A stretch of 53,046 bases of DNA from Bacteroidales bacterium. GTDB lineage: Bacteria > Bacteroidota > Bacteroidia > Bacteroidales > VadinHA17. Positions 37,118-46,029 of the stretch are shown here, piece by piece. The stretch is taken from positions 1-53,046 of the forward strand of contig JAAYQC010000146.1 in NCBI GenBank assembly GCA_012519515.1, in the 5' to 3' direction. A program made the position numbers and the translations under genes. Below the pieces are notes generated by a model. It saw nothing but the letters and a program-made list of their open reading frames with translations, was not told the origin of the DNA and did no database searches. The first letter of the stretch is position 1, and the number at the start of each line of letters is the position of its first letter.

Positions 37118-38197
37118 TTATTGATAAAGTCCTTGAATAATCTGAAATATCTCTTTCGAAACCACATTAATATTGTGATTCTTAAACGCATATTCTTTTG
37201 CTTTTGCAGAATATTCTTTCGCTTTCGTTAAATCACCTGCAAACAATTCCTTTAATTTTAATTCCATTTCGGAAGTATTCTTGCATATAAATCCGATTCC
37301 GTTATCAATCAAAATATTATCAGGATCAATCTTGTCAGAAATTACAATTACTCCCCTGAACCACGCCTCAATAAATGTATTGGGGAAGCCTTCAGCATCA
37401 CTTGTATTGATTAAAACATGGGCGTTATCTAATTCCTCGTATACTTCATTTCTGCTTAGATACCCAAGATATTTGAAGTTGGTTGCATTCTTTTGCATTG
37501 CTGAAAAGTAACTGCTTTGATTTTCCGTAAATAATCCCGCGAGCAAAAACTCAAATCTATTCTGGTTCCCCATCCTGGCTGCAAGCTCGGTAAACCTTTC
37601 CGGATTTTTAAAAGTTTTCCCCAACCACAAAACAGAAATTTTTGAATAATCTTTAATTACCTGATTATTGCAAGGCAATTGTGCATTATACACTACTGTA
37701 GGTGAGATATTAAATGTTTTTTTATATAAATCCGCCTGTCTTTTTGTCTGGGAAATAACAATAGCTGAAAACTGAGTTGCCCAAATGTAAAAGTTCCTTA
37801 AAGTTATTGATGGCAAAGTTTTTAATTTTACTTTGCTGTATTGCGCATGGTTATCACTGCTTAAATGATATACAACTGGCTTATTAAGTATAATACCTAT
37901 CAATTTAATCCACCAAAATGAATACAGGCATCTGACATAAAAAATATCCGGCTTAAATCTTTTGGCATATATCAGAAATTGAAAAACTTTTCCGGGTAAA
38001 AATCCTTTCCTAATTGATAAATGGATCAGATTTTCATCTTCATAGCCTATACATGTTTCATTTGAAAACATAGTACAAAAATAAGTTCTTCCTAAAAAAT
38101 TGCTAAGGCCTTTCGCAATAAGATATGCCTGAAATTCAGAACCGCCAGTGCAATTATTCGGATGGTCACCAGTAACAACAAAAATTGTTTGCTTCAT
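37118..38197 (-). CDS. Glycosyltransferase, GT4
   Basis: The 359-residue protein starts TIFVVTGDHPNNCTGGSEFQAYLIAKGL, the glycine-rich first loop of GT4 enzymes. It has ISVLWLGKTFKNPERFTELA, FEFLLAGLF, and INTSDAEGFPNTFIEAWFRG with both conserved Glu. It is followed by the next GT after 2 nt. A 201-nt AT-rich gap precedes it, the longest inside the operon. That gap holds a small AATTGAT/ATCAATT dyad and could host a secondary promoter, which I cannot confirm. Confidence 0.9.
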   Translation of the reverse strand: MKQTIFVVTGDHPNNCTGGSEFQAYLIAKGLSNFLGRTYFCTMFSNETCIGYEDENLIHLSIRKGFLPGKVFQFLIYAKRFKPDIFYVRCLYSFWWIKLIGIILNKPVVYHLSSDNHAQYSKVKLKTLPSITLRNFYIWATQFSAIVISQTKRQADLYKKTFNISPTVVYNAQLPCNNQVIKDYSKISVLWLGKTFKNPERFTELAARMGNQNRFEFLLAGLFTENQSSYFSAMQKNATNFKYLGYLSRNEVYEELDNAHVLINTSDAEGFPNTFIEAWFRGVIVISDKIDPDNILIDNGIGFICKNTSEMELKLKELFAGDLTKAKEYSAKAKEYAFKNHNINVVSKEIFQIIQGLYQ

Positions 38198-38398
38198 TTA
38201 CAGGACAAATTCTTAAAAGGTAATTGATCTTTATCAATTTAAGAAGTAATCACCTTCTTTAAACACAAAATGTATGATTGATTAATCCTTATTATAATAT
38301 GATATTATTTGGACAAATATTAAACCCCGGCAAATCCAGCTCAAAACAAGTACATTAATGCATTAATTACTAAGCACATGCATGTTTTTACAAACTAA

Positions 38399-39313
38399 TT
38401 ATTTTCTTGCCTTAGAATTATTTATTTTTTCTATTAAAAACACAGGATCAGAAAACAGAATAATCAAGAAATATTTAGTGAACATGAAAATTTTTCGCAT
38501 TTTTAGTGATGTCAATAATATTGAATAGTATTTCTGTTTTAACTTTAAATTAATGTCATTACTAAAATACTTATTATTATTTTTCCTTTTTATTTGTTTC
38601 AATGCTTCAATATATCCACTCATTCGTTGAATTGAATATATTGTCGAAGTATTTTTTTCATGAATTACCCGATGAAACAAAGTATTATCTAAAAATCCGA
38701 TTTTAAAGGATTTTGCCATTTCAAACCAAAAAATTTCATCTTCCCCTCCAAAAAATGTATCGTTAAAGCCTCCTATTCTATTAAAAGCCTCTCTTTTAAT
38801 TAGAGAAGATATAATACGAATGTTTGGTGTAATTAACAGTCTTCTTGCTAATTCTTCTTTTGCCAGGTTTGCCCAGTCAATTTTTCTGCGAGATTCATTT
38901 TCTTGCTCACATTCCTCTCGCATAATATTGTTTCCATTTCTGTCAATATAATTTACATTTCCATGTACGGCATCATAATCAGTTTCATTGATAAAGTCAA
39001 TTTGTCGTTTTAATTTGTCTTTAACCCAAACATCATCCTGATCTATGAAAGCGATGTACTTTCCGACACCCTGTCTTATTGCGAAATTTCTACACGCGGC
39101 TGCTCGTTTATTCTCAGTCATTTGAATGTAAACAATTTTCTCCGAGTATTGTTCATAGCTTTTTACAATACAAGCTAAACTACCATCCATAGAAGCATCA
39201 TCAATAATATAAAGCTTCCAATTTGAATAAGTTTGGTTTATAACGCTATTGACAGCATTATAAACCTTTTCATCAGGTTTATATAATGGCAGAACAATAT
39301 CAACAATATCCAT
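38399..39313 (-). CDS. Glycosyltransferase, GT2 (GT-A)
   Basis: The 304-residue protein opens VDIVLPLYKPDEKVYNAVNSVINQTY and has WKLYIIDDASMDGS and YIAFIDQDDVW, where DQDD holds the metal-binding DxD. GGFNDTFFGGEDEIFWFEMA is the acceptor-side ED motif. This is the only inverting GT-A enzyme in the locus. The DNA is very AT-rich. It lies 2 nt after the pyruvyltransferase-like gene. Confidence 0.92.
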   Translation of the reverse strand: MDIVDIVLPLYKPDEKVYNAVNSVINQTYSNWKLYIIDDASMDGSLACIVKSYEQYSEKIVYIQMTENKRAAACRNFAIRQGVGKYIAFIDQDDVWVKDKLKRQIDFINETDYDAVHGNVNYIDRNGNNIMREECEQENESRRKIDWANLAKEELARRLLITPNIRIISSLIKREAFNRIGGFNDTFFGGEDEIFWFEMAKSFKIGFLDNTLFHRVIHEKNTSTIYSIQRMSGYIEALKQIKRKNNNKYFSNDINLKLKQKYYSILLTSLKMRKIFMFTKYFLIILFSDPVFLIEKINNSKARK

Positions 39314-39315
39314 AA

Positions 39316-40494
39316 TTATTTATACTGAGATATAATCGAATTAATTCTATCAAAATTTTTTTCTGTTTTTTCTTTAAGTGTATTACTCACTTTTACTACT
39401 TCATTTCTGTTACTGAACGCCAGGAGTACATTTTTCTTTAAATCATTGAACTCATAGCAACCGAATACTTGACTATCATTATACCAGGTTTGATAAAATG
39501 AGTTTAGTTTGTCTATCTTATTTGTCATTCCCAGATGTGGTATTTCATATGAACATGCGATTATATTTACATGCAGGCTGGTGCCTATAACGAATTGTGC
39601 ATGAGCAATAATAGCGCATATTTCAAAAAGCCTAAGCTTCCTATTAATGACATAACAATTCATGTTTTCCCTAAAAAGCCTTTGACCTTTTATATCATTA
39701 TTATTAATATAGTTTACAGGAAGGAGTATTATTTTTTTTCTTATCTTCTCTTTAAGCCAATTTATAAAATCATTAATTTCATTTTTATAGGAACTAGCAA
39801 TGGCTTTATTAAAATGCAGAATAACATAATCATCCAGTAATATATTCTGTATTTCTCTGCTTGCTTTATTGAATAATTCACTTTTACTATATATTTTAGA
39901 TAGTAAAATTGCTGAATCAGGAGAAAGAACAATATTGTTTAGTGATAATATTTCCTGAACATTCCTATCTCTCACGGAAATATAACTACTTGTTAATAAA
40001 ATGTTCCTTATTTCATTCAGTTCATCTTTCATAACATCTAATGCTCCACCTCCAACAGAATTATAAATTATAGCTATATTTTTTTTTAGATGTTTTGCAG
40101 ATATGGTATATGGGTATCTGTTTCGTGTTCTGAAAACAACAGATCTTAAAAAGAATTCATTAAATTCCCTCGAAAATAGTTTTTTGAAGTATTTAAAAAA
40201 GACATTCCTTCTTGTCTGTGCAAACATTGGCTCCCATTTATGACCAAGCAAACCACCTCCGGCAAAAAGTAATATATCCCCATCAACAAGTGTTTTAAGA
40301 ACTTTTCTAATACCGGTTGTTTTATGGCCCTGATATTTACTTAAATCGTTACCTAATAGACTAGTATAAATTATTTGATATTTGCTCTTAATTTCGGATG
40401 ATAGGGAGTCTTGAATGATATAATTAAAGATTAAATCACCAAAATTATATCTATCTGCAGCAGATATAACAAATATTTTATTTTTGTCAGCCAT
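39316..40494 (-). CDS. Polysaccharide pyruvyl transferase family protein
   Basis: The 392-residue protein has ISAADRYNFGDLIFNYII at the N-terminus, ILLFAGGGLLGHKWEP in the centre, SVRDRNVQEIL, and AQFVIGTSLHVNIIACSYEIPHLGM near the end. This series (NFGD, GGG, RD, G-T-x-L-H) marks the CsaB/WcaK pyruvyltransferase family. It would add ketal-linked pyruvate from phosphoenolpyruvate to a repeat-unit sugar. Members without proven activity exist, so the specific reaction is inferred. It follows the flippase gene with a 93-nt gap. Confidence 0.85.
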   Translation of the reverse strand: MADKNKIFVISAADRYNFGDLIFNYIIQDSLSSEIKSKYQIIYTSLLGNDLSKYQGHKTTGIRKVLKTLVDGDILLFAGGGLLGHKWEPMFAQTRRNVFFKYFKKLFSREFNEFFLRSVVFRTRNRYPYTISAKHLKKNIAIIYNSVGGGALDVMKDELNEIRNILLTSSYISVRDRNVQEILSLNNIVLSPDSAILLSKIYSKSELFNKASREIQNILLDDYVILHFNKAIASSYKNEINDFINWLKEKIRKKIILLPVNYINNNDIKGQRLFRENMNCYVINRKLRLFEICAIIAHAQFVIGTSLHVNIIACSYEIPHLGMTNKIDKLNSFYQTWYNDSQVFGCYEFNDLKKNVLLAFSNRNEVVKVSNTLKEKTEKNFDRINSIISQYK

Positions 40495-40587
40495 AAAAAC
40501 TTATATAATTAAATGATTATTAAAATAATATCGCCTTGCACAGGTGTTATAAGAGTTTTTTGACACAAATACAATTTTGACAGAATA

Positions 40588-41853
40588 TTATTTCTTCCTA
40601 ATTAATAATTCCGAAATAGAAATTGCACTAATTAATCTAAAGAATTCTACTACCAAAGTTGAATATGCAATTCCAATGATACCATATATTTTATAAAATA
40701 AATAATTAAGTGATATATTAATTAAAGCAGTACCTACACTAATTGCAACAGACAATCTTTCTTTTCGAATTGTTTGTAAAAACAATCCAAATGGGATTAC
40801 ACTGTAGTTAAATACTAAATATAACACTAATACATTCAGTATCTTAGCACTTTCCTCGTATTCAGCGCCTACAAATGTAACAATTGCTATTTTGGAAAAC
40901 AGTATAACAATAATGCAAATTACAACCGAAGGAATCAGCATGAATAAAGTGTGATTATAAAGACTTTTCTTATTGATTGCTGTTTTATCATCAAATCTTT
41001 TTGAATAATGCGGAAACAAACTTAATGATATTGGGCCTCTAATTAACAAGCCTTTTTCAACAATCCTAAATGCCAATGAATATAATCCTACTTTTTCAGG
41101 AGTTGTTAAAAATGAAAGCATTACAAGATCTATTTTGCCACTCAATATTCCTAAAAACTCTAATATTGTGAAATTTAAACCTGATTTAATATATGTTGGA
41201 TTTATTTGTATTCTCGAAAACAAGTTAAATGATAAAATTCTTTTTGATAATTGAATATTAACCAATAGTATAACTAAGCTAATTATCAGATTTATAATTA
41301 TTAGTGACATTATTCCATATCCCAGCTTCAGGAATAATATCGTGAGAGGAACCAATACTAAATTTTTCGCAATGCTTAATATTGCAATGACTTTCATTTT
41401 TTCGAAAGTCTGATATAATGAATTAACAGAGTTTTGAAACCCAATAAATAATAAGGATGAACTGTATACTGCAATATAAACCTTTGTTCCTTTATCATAA
41501 TCAATAAAAAGAACAACAATCAAGCATAATAAAACAGCAAAAAAGGAAAAGAAATTTCTTAATCCTATTGTGCTTTCAATAATATTCCTGGTGTTTTTAA
41601 TATCTTTAGAACTCTCACGTATTACAACTTTATTTAAACCACTGAAAGTAAATACTGAGAATATACCAACATAGGCAAATACCGTATTATAGACACCATA
41701 TCTTTCAGGTCCCAGTAAATTAGGTATATATAGAGCGCCAATAAAAGATATTATTTGTGAAATAATATTTCCTACTGTCAGGTAGCCTATATTTCTAAAA
41801 GTATAATGGTTTAAATAGTTATTACATCTCTGTTTAAGCCTATTATAATTCAT
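40588..41853 (-). CDS. wzx: Wzx-type polysaccharide flippase
   Basis: The 421-residue integral membrane protein starts YLTVGNIISQIISFIGALYIPNLLGPERYGVYN, the first helix pair of the MATE/MOP flippase superfamily, and has about 12 membrane segments. It would move the lipid-linked repeat unit across the inner membrane. It is the first gene of the 14-gene stretch that ends at 25877 and lies ~110 nt downstream of an intrinsic terminator. Confidence 0.9.
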   Translation of the reverse strand: MNYNRLKQRCNNYLNHYTFRNIGYLTVGNIISQIISFIGALYIPNLLGPERYGVYNTVFAYVGIFSVFTFSGLNKVVIRESSKDIKNTRNIIESTIGLRNFFSFFAVLLCLIVVLFIDYDKGTKVYIAVYSSSLLFIGFQNSVNSLYQTFEKMKVIAILSIAKNLVLVPLTILFLKLGYGIMSLIIINLIISLVILLVNIQLSKRILSFNLFSRIQINPTYIKSGLNFTILEFLGILSGKIDLVMLSFLTTPEKVGLYSLAFRIVEKGLLIRGPISLSLFPHYSKRFDDKTAINKKSLYNHTLFMLIPSVVICIIVILFSKIAIVTFVGAEYEESAKILNVLVLYLVFNYSVIPFGLFLQTIRKERLSVAISVGTALINISLNYLFYKIYGIIGIAYSTLVVEFFRLISAISISELLIRKK

Positions 41854-41960
41854 GATCTTAAATCAGGCTAGTGTTTCCTAAATTTTAATATTATACAATG
41901 CATCCCCAAGGCCTTTGCTTTATAAAACGCGTACATCCCCAGGCAAGATTGAATAGCATT

Positions 41961-41987
41961 AAAAAAGGTGGCAAATGCCCACCTTTT
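41961..41987 (-). terminator. Intrinsic terminator between wzc and wzx
   Basis: AAAAGGTGG-CAAATGC-CCACCTTTT forms a 9-bp stem. On the minus strand it is followed by TTTTTT in total (ACCTTTTTT). It stands between wzc (ends 42458) and wzx (starts 41853), about 180 nt after the putative promoter at 42170-42198. It could end wzc readthrough or act as an attenuator in the leader of the wzx operon. Confidence 0.75.
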
Positions 41988-42169
41988 ATCTATATTATTT
42001 ATTGCTGTGCATTTCATACGCAGCATTGACTGTTACCGCTTCAGATTATTTACTCTAAACTAAAACTCTAAATGTTGAGAACGACCAACTTGCATTAACT
42101 TAACTATCTATTGGAAGTTAACAGCTAAATCCAAAGTGACTTTAAAAGCAACTCCATTTCAATACAAAA

Positions 42170-42198
42170 CAAAGCTAACATATGAATGATTCCAACAA
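42170..42198 (-). promoter_or_regulatory. Putative promoter in the wzc-wzx gap
   Basis: On the minus strand TAGCTTTG (42170-42177) fits TAnnTTTG, with TTG (in AACTTG) 18 nt upstream. The predicted start is about 42163, giving a ~310-nt leader to wzx that contains the terminator, or a free ~200-nt RNA ending there. I see no ORF over 60 codons in the leader. Confidence 0.55.
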
Positions 42199-42252
42199 GT
42201 TTTGCACAAAATCAGTCAGGATCAAGATAATAATTAATAAACCCTGCGGTTC

Positions 42253-42304
42253 TAATCCACATTTCCCGTATTACATTATTATGCCCTGTAAGGTGGATTA
42301 CAGG
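42253..42304. other. Two mutually exclusive hairpins downstream of wzc
   Basis: TAATCCAC (42253-42260) pairs with GTGGATTA (42293-42300). CCTGTAA (42285-42291) pairs with TTACAGG (42298-42304). The second pair uses bases of the first pair's 3' arm, so only one can form at a time. The element sits about 150 nt after the wzc stop and ~55 nt upstream of the putative promoter. Confidence 0.5.
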
Positions 42305-42457
42305 ATGTTATTCTTCTTTAAGACATAGTCAAAGAGATAGAAAACATTTTATATTATCACATTCGTGACTATTTTATCTGTACTGATACGAATTCTTTAA
42401 GCATGCCAATTTGACATGATAACAAACAATACTAAATTATCAGGTGATCTCCATTAA

Positions 42458-44887
42458 CTAATCATCTGTATAATACTTCTTAGCTTCATCTGAATATCCA
42501 TATCGACCATACCTGCTATGCCCGTAATAGTTATAACCATAATAGTAGCCATAACCACCTGAATATCCATATCGCAAACCATAACCATAATAACCGCTTG
42601 CACTGATGTCGTTAATTACAATCCCAAGGCTTTTAATATTCTCATTACGATGTAGTTCTTCAATAAGTCCAAGCGTATTTTTTGTGGTGTGACGTTGCCG
42701 GACTATGAAAAGATAAAAATCCGTCAGAGGAGAAACAAGAAGTGCATCGGTAACAATAGCAACAGGAGGTGTGTCAATTATTATATAGTCAAATTGTTTT
42801 CTGGCTCTGGCAATAAACTCTTTCATTGCAGGTGAGTCAACCAATTCAGCCGGGTTTGGAGGAACCGGACCTGACGGAGCAAACCACAAGTTTTCAACAA
42901 TAGTTTCATGAATTATTGATTCAAAACTCGACTGTCCAATAAGAAAGTTGCTGACACCATTTTCATTGCTGATACCGAAAACTTTATGTATTCTCGGTTT
43001 TCTAAGGTCAAGTCCGATCAACAACACTTTTTTCCCATTCGCTGCAATAATAGCAGCAAGGTTTATTGAGATAAATGTCTTTCCCTCAGAACTTATAGTT
43101 GAGCTAACCGATATAACAGGGTTTTTTGTATCCTTTAAAAAGTATTTAAGATTTGTACGGATTGACCTGAATGATTCCGAAAGAGTTGAACCAGGCTTTT
43201 CGACAACAGGTATCTCTGTTCTAAGGCTATTATGACCTATAAATCCCAATATTGGGGCTTTGGTAACTTTCTCTATATCCTTTTTATCTATAACTTTTGT
43301 ATTCAGCAGATCGATTAACAGTATTAATAGTGCTGGTATCAATAATCCAAGTGTCAGAGCCATTAAATAGTTTTTTCTTGGTTTCGGACTTATTCGTGAT
43401 GAATTGAAAGTCGTGGCATAATCTATAATCCTGTTATCGGAAACATTTGAAGCCTTCGCGATTCCCGCCTCTGCTTTCTTTTCAAGCAAATAGGTATATA
43501 CTGTATTATTAAGATCAAACTTCCGCTGGATATTGATCAGCCTTCTTTCTGTTCCGGGGAGCCTGCTCAGCTCTGCCTCCACCAATGATATCCTGTGATC
43601 AGCCTCATTAATCGCATTTTCAATATTGTTCATACTGCTGTTTATATTCTCTGCAATAAGAGCCTTGACATCCATAATGCTTTTATCAAATGCCGCAACA
43701 GCGGGAAGGTCTTCAGAGATATTCAATTTCAGTTTACTTTTCTGCTGTTGCAATGTTGCCAACTCGGCAACAAGCCTCTCGAGCGCGGAATTTGTGACGC
43801 CCATTGCTCCGGGAGATACAATGTCACCGGACTCATTGCGCGAATCCACGTAATCCTTAAGATATTCATAGTACTTTTTCTGAAGCAATAAAGAACTCCT
43901 TTCACTTTCATAATTCTCAAGACGGTTTTGAATAACGCTTCCTTCACGGCTCAGGTCCACCAGTTTATTTGAAAGACGGAAATTCTCGAGTGTGTTTTCA
44001 ACGGTTCTCAAAGAGTCGGATATTGTTCCTATCTGCGAATCAATGAATTCAATGGTTTTTTCCGCAGTCTGATTCTTTACCTCAAGCCCCTGAAGCAGAT
44101 ATACTTCCATCAGTCTGTTAAGGTAATCCACTTCCTGTTCCGGCACAAAGCCGCTTACTGATAAAGTAACAAGCGTGGCCTCTTCTTCAAATGGTATAAC
44201 GCTGAGCTTTCTCCGGTACCGGTTTGCAAGTGATGCAGGGCTTACAAAGTAAAAATAGTACCTGTTGGAGGCTGCGGGGTCAAACGAGAACAGATCGGAA
44301 TACCGTACAATAGTGAAGTCAAATCCCATCTCATTGAAGCGTTCACCAAATGCAAGAGTTTTACTGAACTTCGGATCCCCGTCAATGTCAAGTTTATAAC
44401 TGTCAGATGACAGGATCCTGATCGAAACCGGCAATCCAACTGTCTGGTTTTGTATAGAATCATAAAGCACTCTGAATGGAGTATTCTTATACATTCTCGA
44501 TTCAGCAATACCTCTTTTCCCGACACCCACATACTCAACATGAAAATCATGCAGTTCCTGCATTACCCTGTAGTTCAGGCTGAAAGATTTTAAAATCCCT
44601 ATTTCGTTTTTCAGGTTCTGGTCGCTCCTGAATGCACTGCTTCCGGGGAATATACTCCCAATATCCGATGTCCCACCCCCAAACTGATCATCCTTTATCA
44701 ACATAGTGGAAGAAACGGTATAAACCTCTTCCGACCACCGGTTTATACCATAAGCAATGCTCAGGGCGAGGAAGAGGGCGATGGCGAACCAGTACCAGTT
44801 GCTCAGGAATAAGGAAAAGTAGCGCTTGAAGTCTATGCTTTCCTCATCGGGAAGAGTGTAGTAGCTATTTGAGGGGTTTGAGTTCAT
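42458..44887 (-). CDS. wzc: Wzc-type polysaccharide co-polymerase with BY-kinase domain
   Basis: The 809-residue protein has a Wzz domain with TM1 (WYWFAIALFLALSIAYGI, ~32-49), coiled coils (~270-480) and TM2 (LMALTLGLLIPALLILLIDLL). The cytoplasmic tyrosine autokinase has Walker A STISSEGKTF, Walker A' KVLLIGLDLRKP and Walker B YIIIDTPPVAI. The tail has 17 Tyr in the last ~45 residues (GYYGYGLRYGYSGGYGYYYG), the autophosphorylation cluster. It controls chain length and export with Wza through cycles of Tyr phosphorylation. It starts 14 nt after wza. No cognate low-molecular-weight Tyr phosphatase is in the window. Confidence 0.95.
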   Translation of the reverse strand: MNSNPSNSYYTLPDEESIDFKRYFSLFLSNWYWFAIALFLALSIAYGINRWSEEVYTVSSTMLIKDDQFGGGTSDIGSIFPGSSAFRSDQNLKNEIGILKSFSLNYRVMQELHDFHVEYVGVGKRGIAESRMYKNTPFRVLYDSIQNQTVGLPVSIRILSSDSYKLDIDGDPKFSKTLAFGERFNEMGFDFTIVRYSDLFSFDPAASNRYYFYFVSPASLANRYRRKLSVIPFEEEATLVTLSVSGFVPEQEVDYLNRLMEVYLLQGLEVKNQTAEKTIEFIDSQIGTISDSLRTVENTLENFRLSNKLVDLSREGSVIQNRLENYESERSSLLLQKKYYEYLKDYVDSRNESGDIVSPGAMGVTNSALERLVAELATLQQQKSKLKLNISEDLPAVAAFDKSIMDVKALIAENINSSMNNIENAINEADHRISLVEAELSRLPGTERRLINIQRKFDLNNTVYTYLLEKKAEAGIAKASNVSDNRIIDYATTFNSSRISPKPRKNYLMALTLGLLIPALLILLIDLLNTKVIDKKDIEKVTKAPILGFIGHNSLRTEIPVVEKPGSTLSESFRSIRTNLKYFLKDTKNPVISVSSTISSEGKTFISINLAAIIAANGKKVLLIGLDLRKPRIHKVFGISNENGVSNFLIGQSSFESIIHETIVENLWFAPSGPVPPNPAELVDSPAMKEFIARARKQFDYIIIDTPPVAIVTDALLVSPLTDFYLFIVRQRHTTKNTLGLIEELHRNENIKSLGIVINDISASGYYGYGLRYGYSGGYGYYYGYNYYGHSRYGRYGYSDEAKKYYTDD

Positions 44888-44901
44888 AGGATTTATGGTT
44901 C

Positions 44902-45690
44902 TTATCTTTTTCCAAAATAATTAATCAGCAACAATGTCGTTGTCAGCACTCCGGTGAAGGTCGAAATAATGAAGGAGATTGTTGGAAGGTTTTGGTTGAA
45001 TATCTTTTGTTTAACAGGTTCGACTATGACAACATCGTTTGGAAGAAGGAAATATGCTTCACTGGAAAGCAGATTCTTATCCTGCAGATTAAGGTTGTAG
45101 GTTCTGGTTCCCTGATCTGTTGGACGAACGACCAGTACCTTATCGCGACGTCCATAATCGCTTACACCGCCTGCACGACCAATTGCCTCAAGAACGGTCA
45201 GGTAATTATTATAGTTAACATAAGATCCCGGCCCATTGACCTCCCCTATTACGGTGAATTTGAAACTTAACAACTTGCATTCTACTGTAGCACCTGTGAA
45301 AACCTGTTCTGCCTTTGCCTGCAATAGTTTCCTTGTTTCTTCAAGAGTGAGATCACTAACTTTAACTGTGCCAATTACCGGAAGGATTATGTTCCCTTCT
45401 GAGTTAATATCAAAACCGTAAATATATCCACCGGCTTCCGACTGCCCGTAATTCATGTTCTGACTCAACTGTGAGGATGTCAGGAAATCCTTGATCGACC
45501 CGTCGGGTGTCATTGCCTTTGCAGTGATATACAATATGTCCCGGGGCTGAAGCTTATAGTTTGGGATCTCCATCGTGAAGGAATCACCACCTGTTTCAGG
45601 AAGATTACTCAGGTAAGCAAGTTTCTCCTGGGAAGTACAGGCGCTTAAAAGCAGAATAATAACTGCTGTGAGGTGGTATCTTATCTTCAT
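44902..45690 (-). CDS. wza: Wza-type outer-membrane polysaccharide export lipoprotein
   Basis: The signal MKIRYHLTAVIILLLSACTSQ has lipobox LSAC. The 262-residue product has a Poly_export domain (NYKLQPRDILYITAKAM ... GNIILPVIGTVKV) and a SLBB-like domain (FTVIGEVNGPGSYVNYNNYLTVLEAIGRAGG). A final hydrophobic helix follows (NLPTISFIISTFTGVLTTTLLLINYF), unlike E. coli Wza but usual for Bacteroidota export proteins. It would form the export channel with Wzc. A good promoter is at 45869-45899. Confidence 0.93.
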   Translation of the reverse strand: MKIRYHLTAVIILLLSACTSQEKLAYLSNLPETGGDSFTMEIPNYKLQPRDILYITAKAMTPDGSIKDFLTSSQLSQNMNYGQSEAGGYIYGFDINSEGNIILPVIGTVKVSDLTLEETRKLLQAKAEQVFTGATVECKLLSFKFTVIGEVNGPGSYVNYNNYLTVLEAIGRAGGVSDYGRRDKVLVVRPTDQGTRTYNLNLQDKNLLSSEAYFLLPNDVVIVEPVKQKIFNQNLPTISFIISTFTGVLTTTLLLINYFGKR

Positions 45691-45868
45691 GGGGTGGCGT
45701 TTATCGGGATTGGTTTACTATTTGTTTTCTTTGCTTGTCTTTTTTGACTTATCATTTATAGTTCTCCGCTAGCCGGGATTTGCGTTACCCCGGGAGTCCG
45801 GAACTTATTTCAAATATCAATTTACAGAGTTTTCCAAAAGCATATTTTATTGTATATTTCAAGAGCCT

Positions 45869-45899
45869 CAAATCTAAGGACTTTCATTCTATTTCCAAA
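45869..45899 (-). promoter_or_regulatory. Promoter of wza-wzc
   Basis: On the minus strand TTTG-N19-TAGATTTG matches the Bacteroidota sigma consensus closely. The predicted start near 45862 gives a ~170-nt leader. The leader contains no obvious hairpin-plus-T-tract terminator. Confidence 0.7.
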
Positions 45900-45980
45900 A
45901 ATCAGGCAACGTTGAACGACAAACACTTTAACATGCTTTCGCCCCGTCAGTCACAGAGCGTTGTCTGGCTAACTAGCTGA

Positions 45981-46015
45981 AGTTTAAAGGTTAAAGTTCA
46001 AAGTTCAAAGTTTAA
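45981..46015. repeat. AGTTCAA heptamer array
   Basis: Five exact-period units: AGTTTAA, AGGTTAA, AGTTCAA, AGTTCAA, AGTTTAA. It lies upstream of the wza promoter. The unit also occurs scattered at 8185-8268. Confidence 0.85.
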
Positions 46016-46029
46016 ACCTCAGCACCTCG

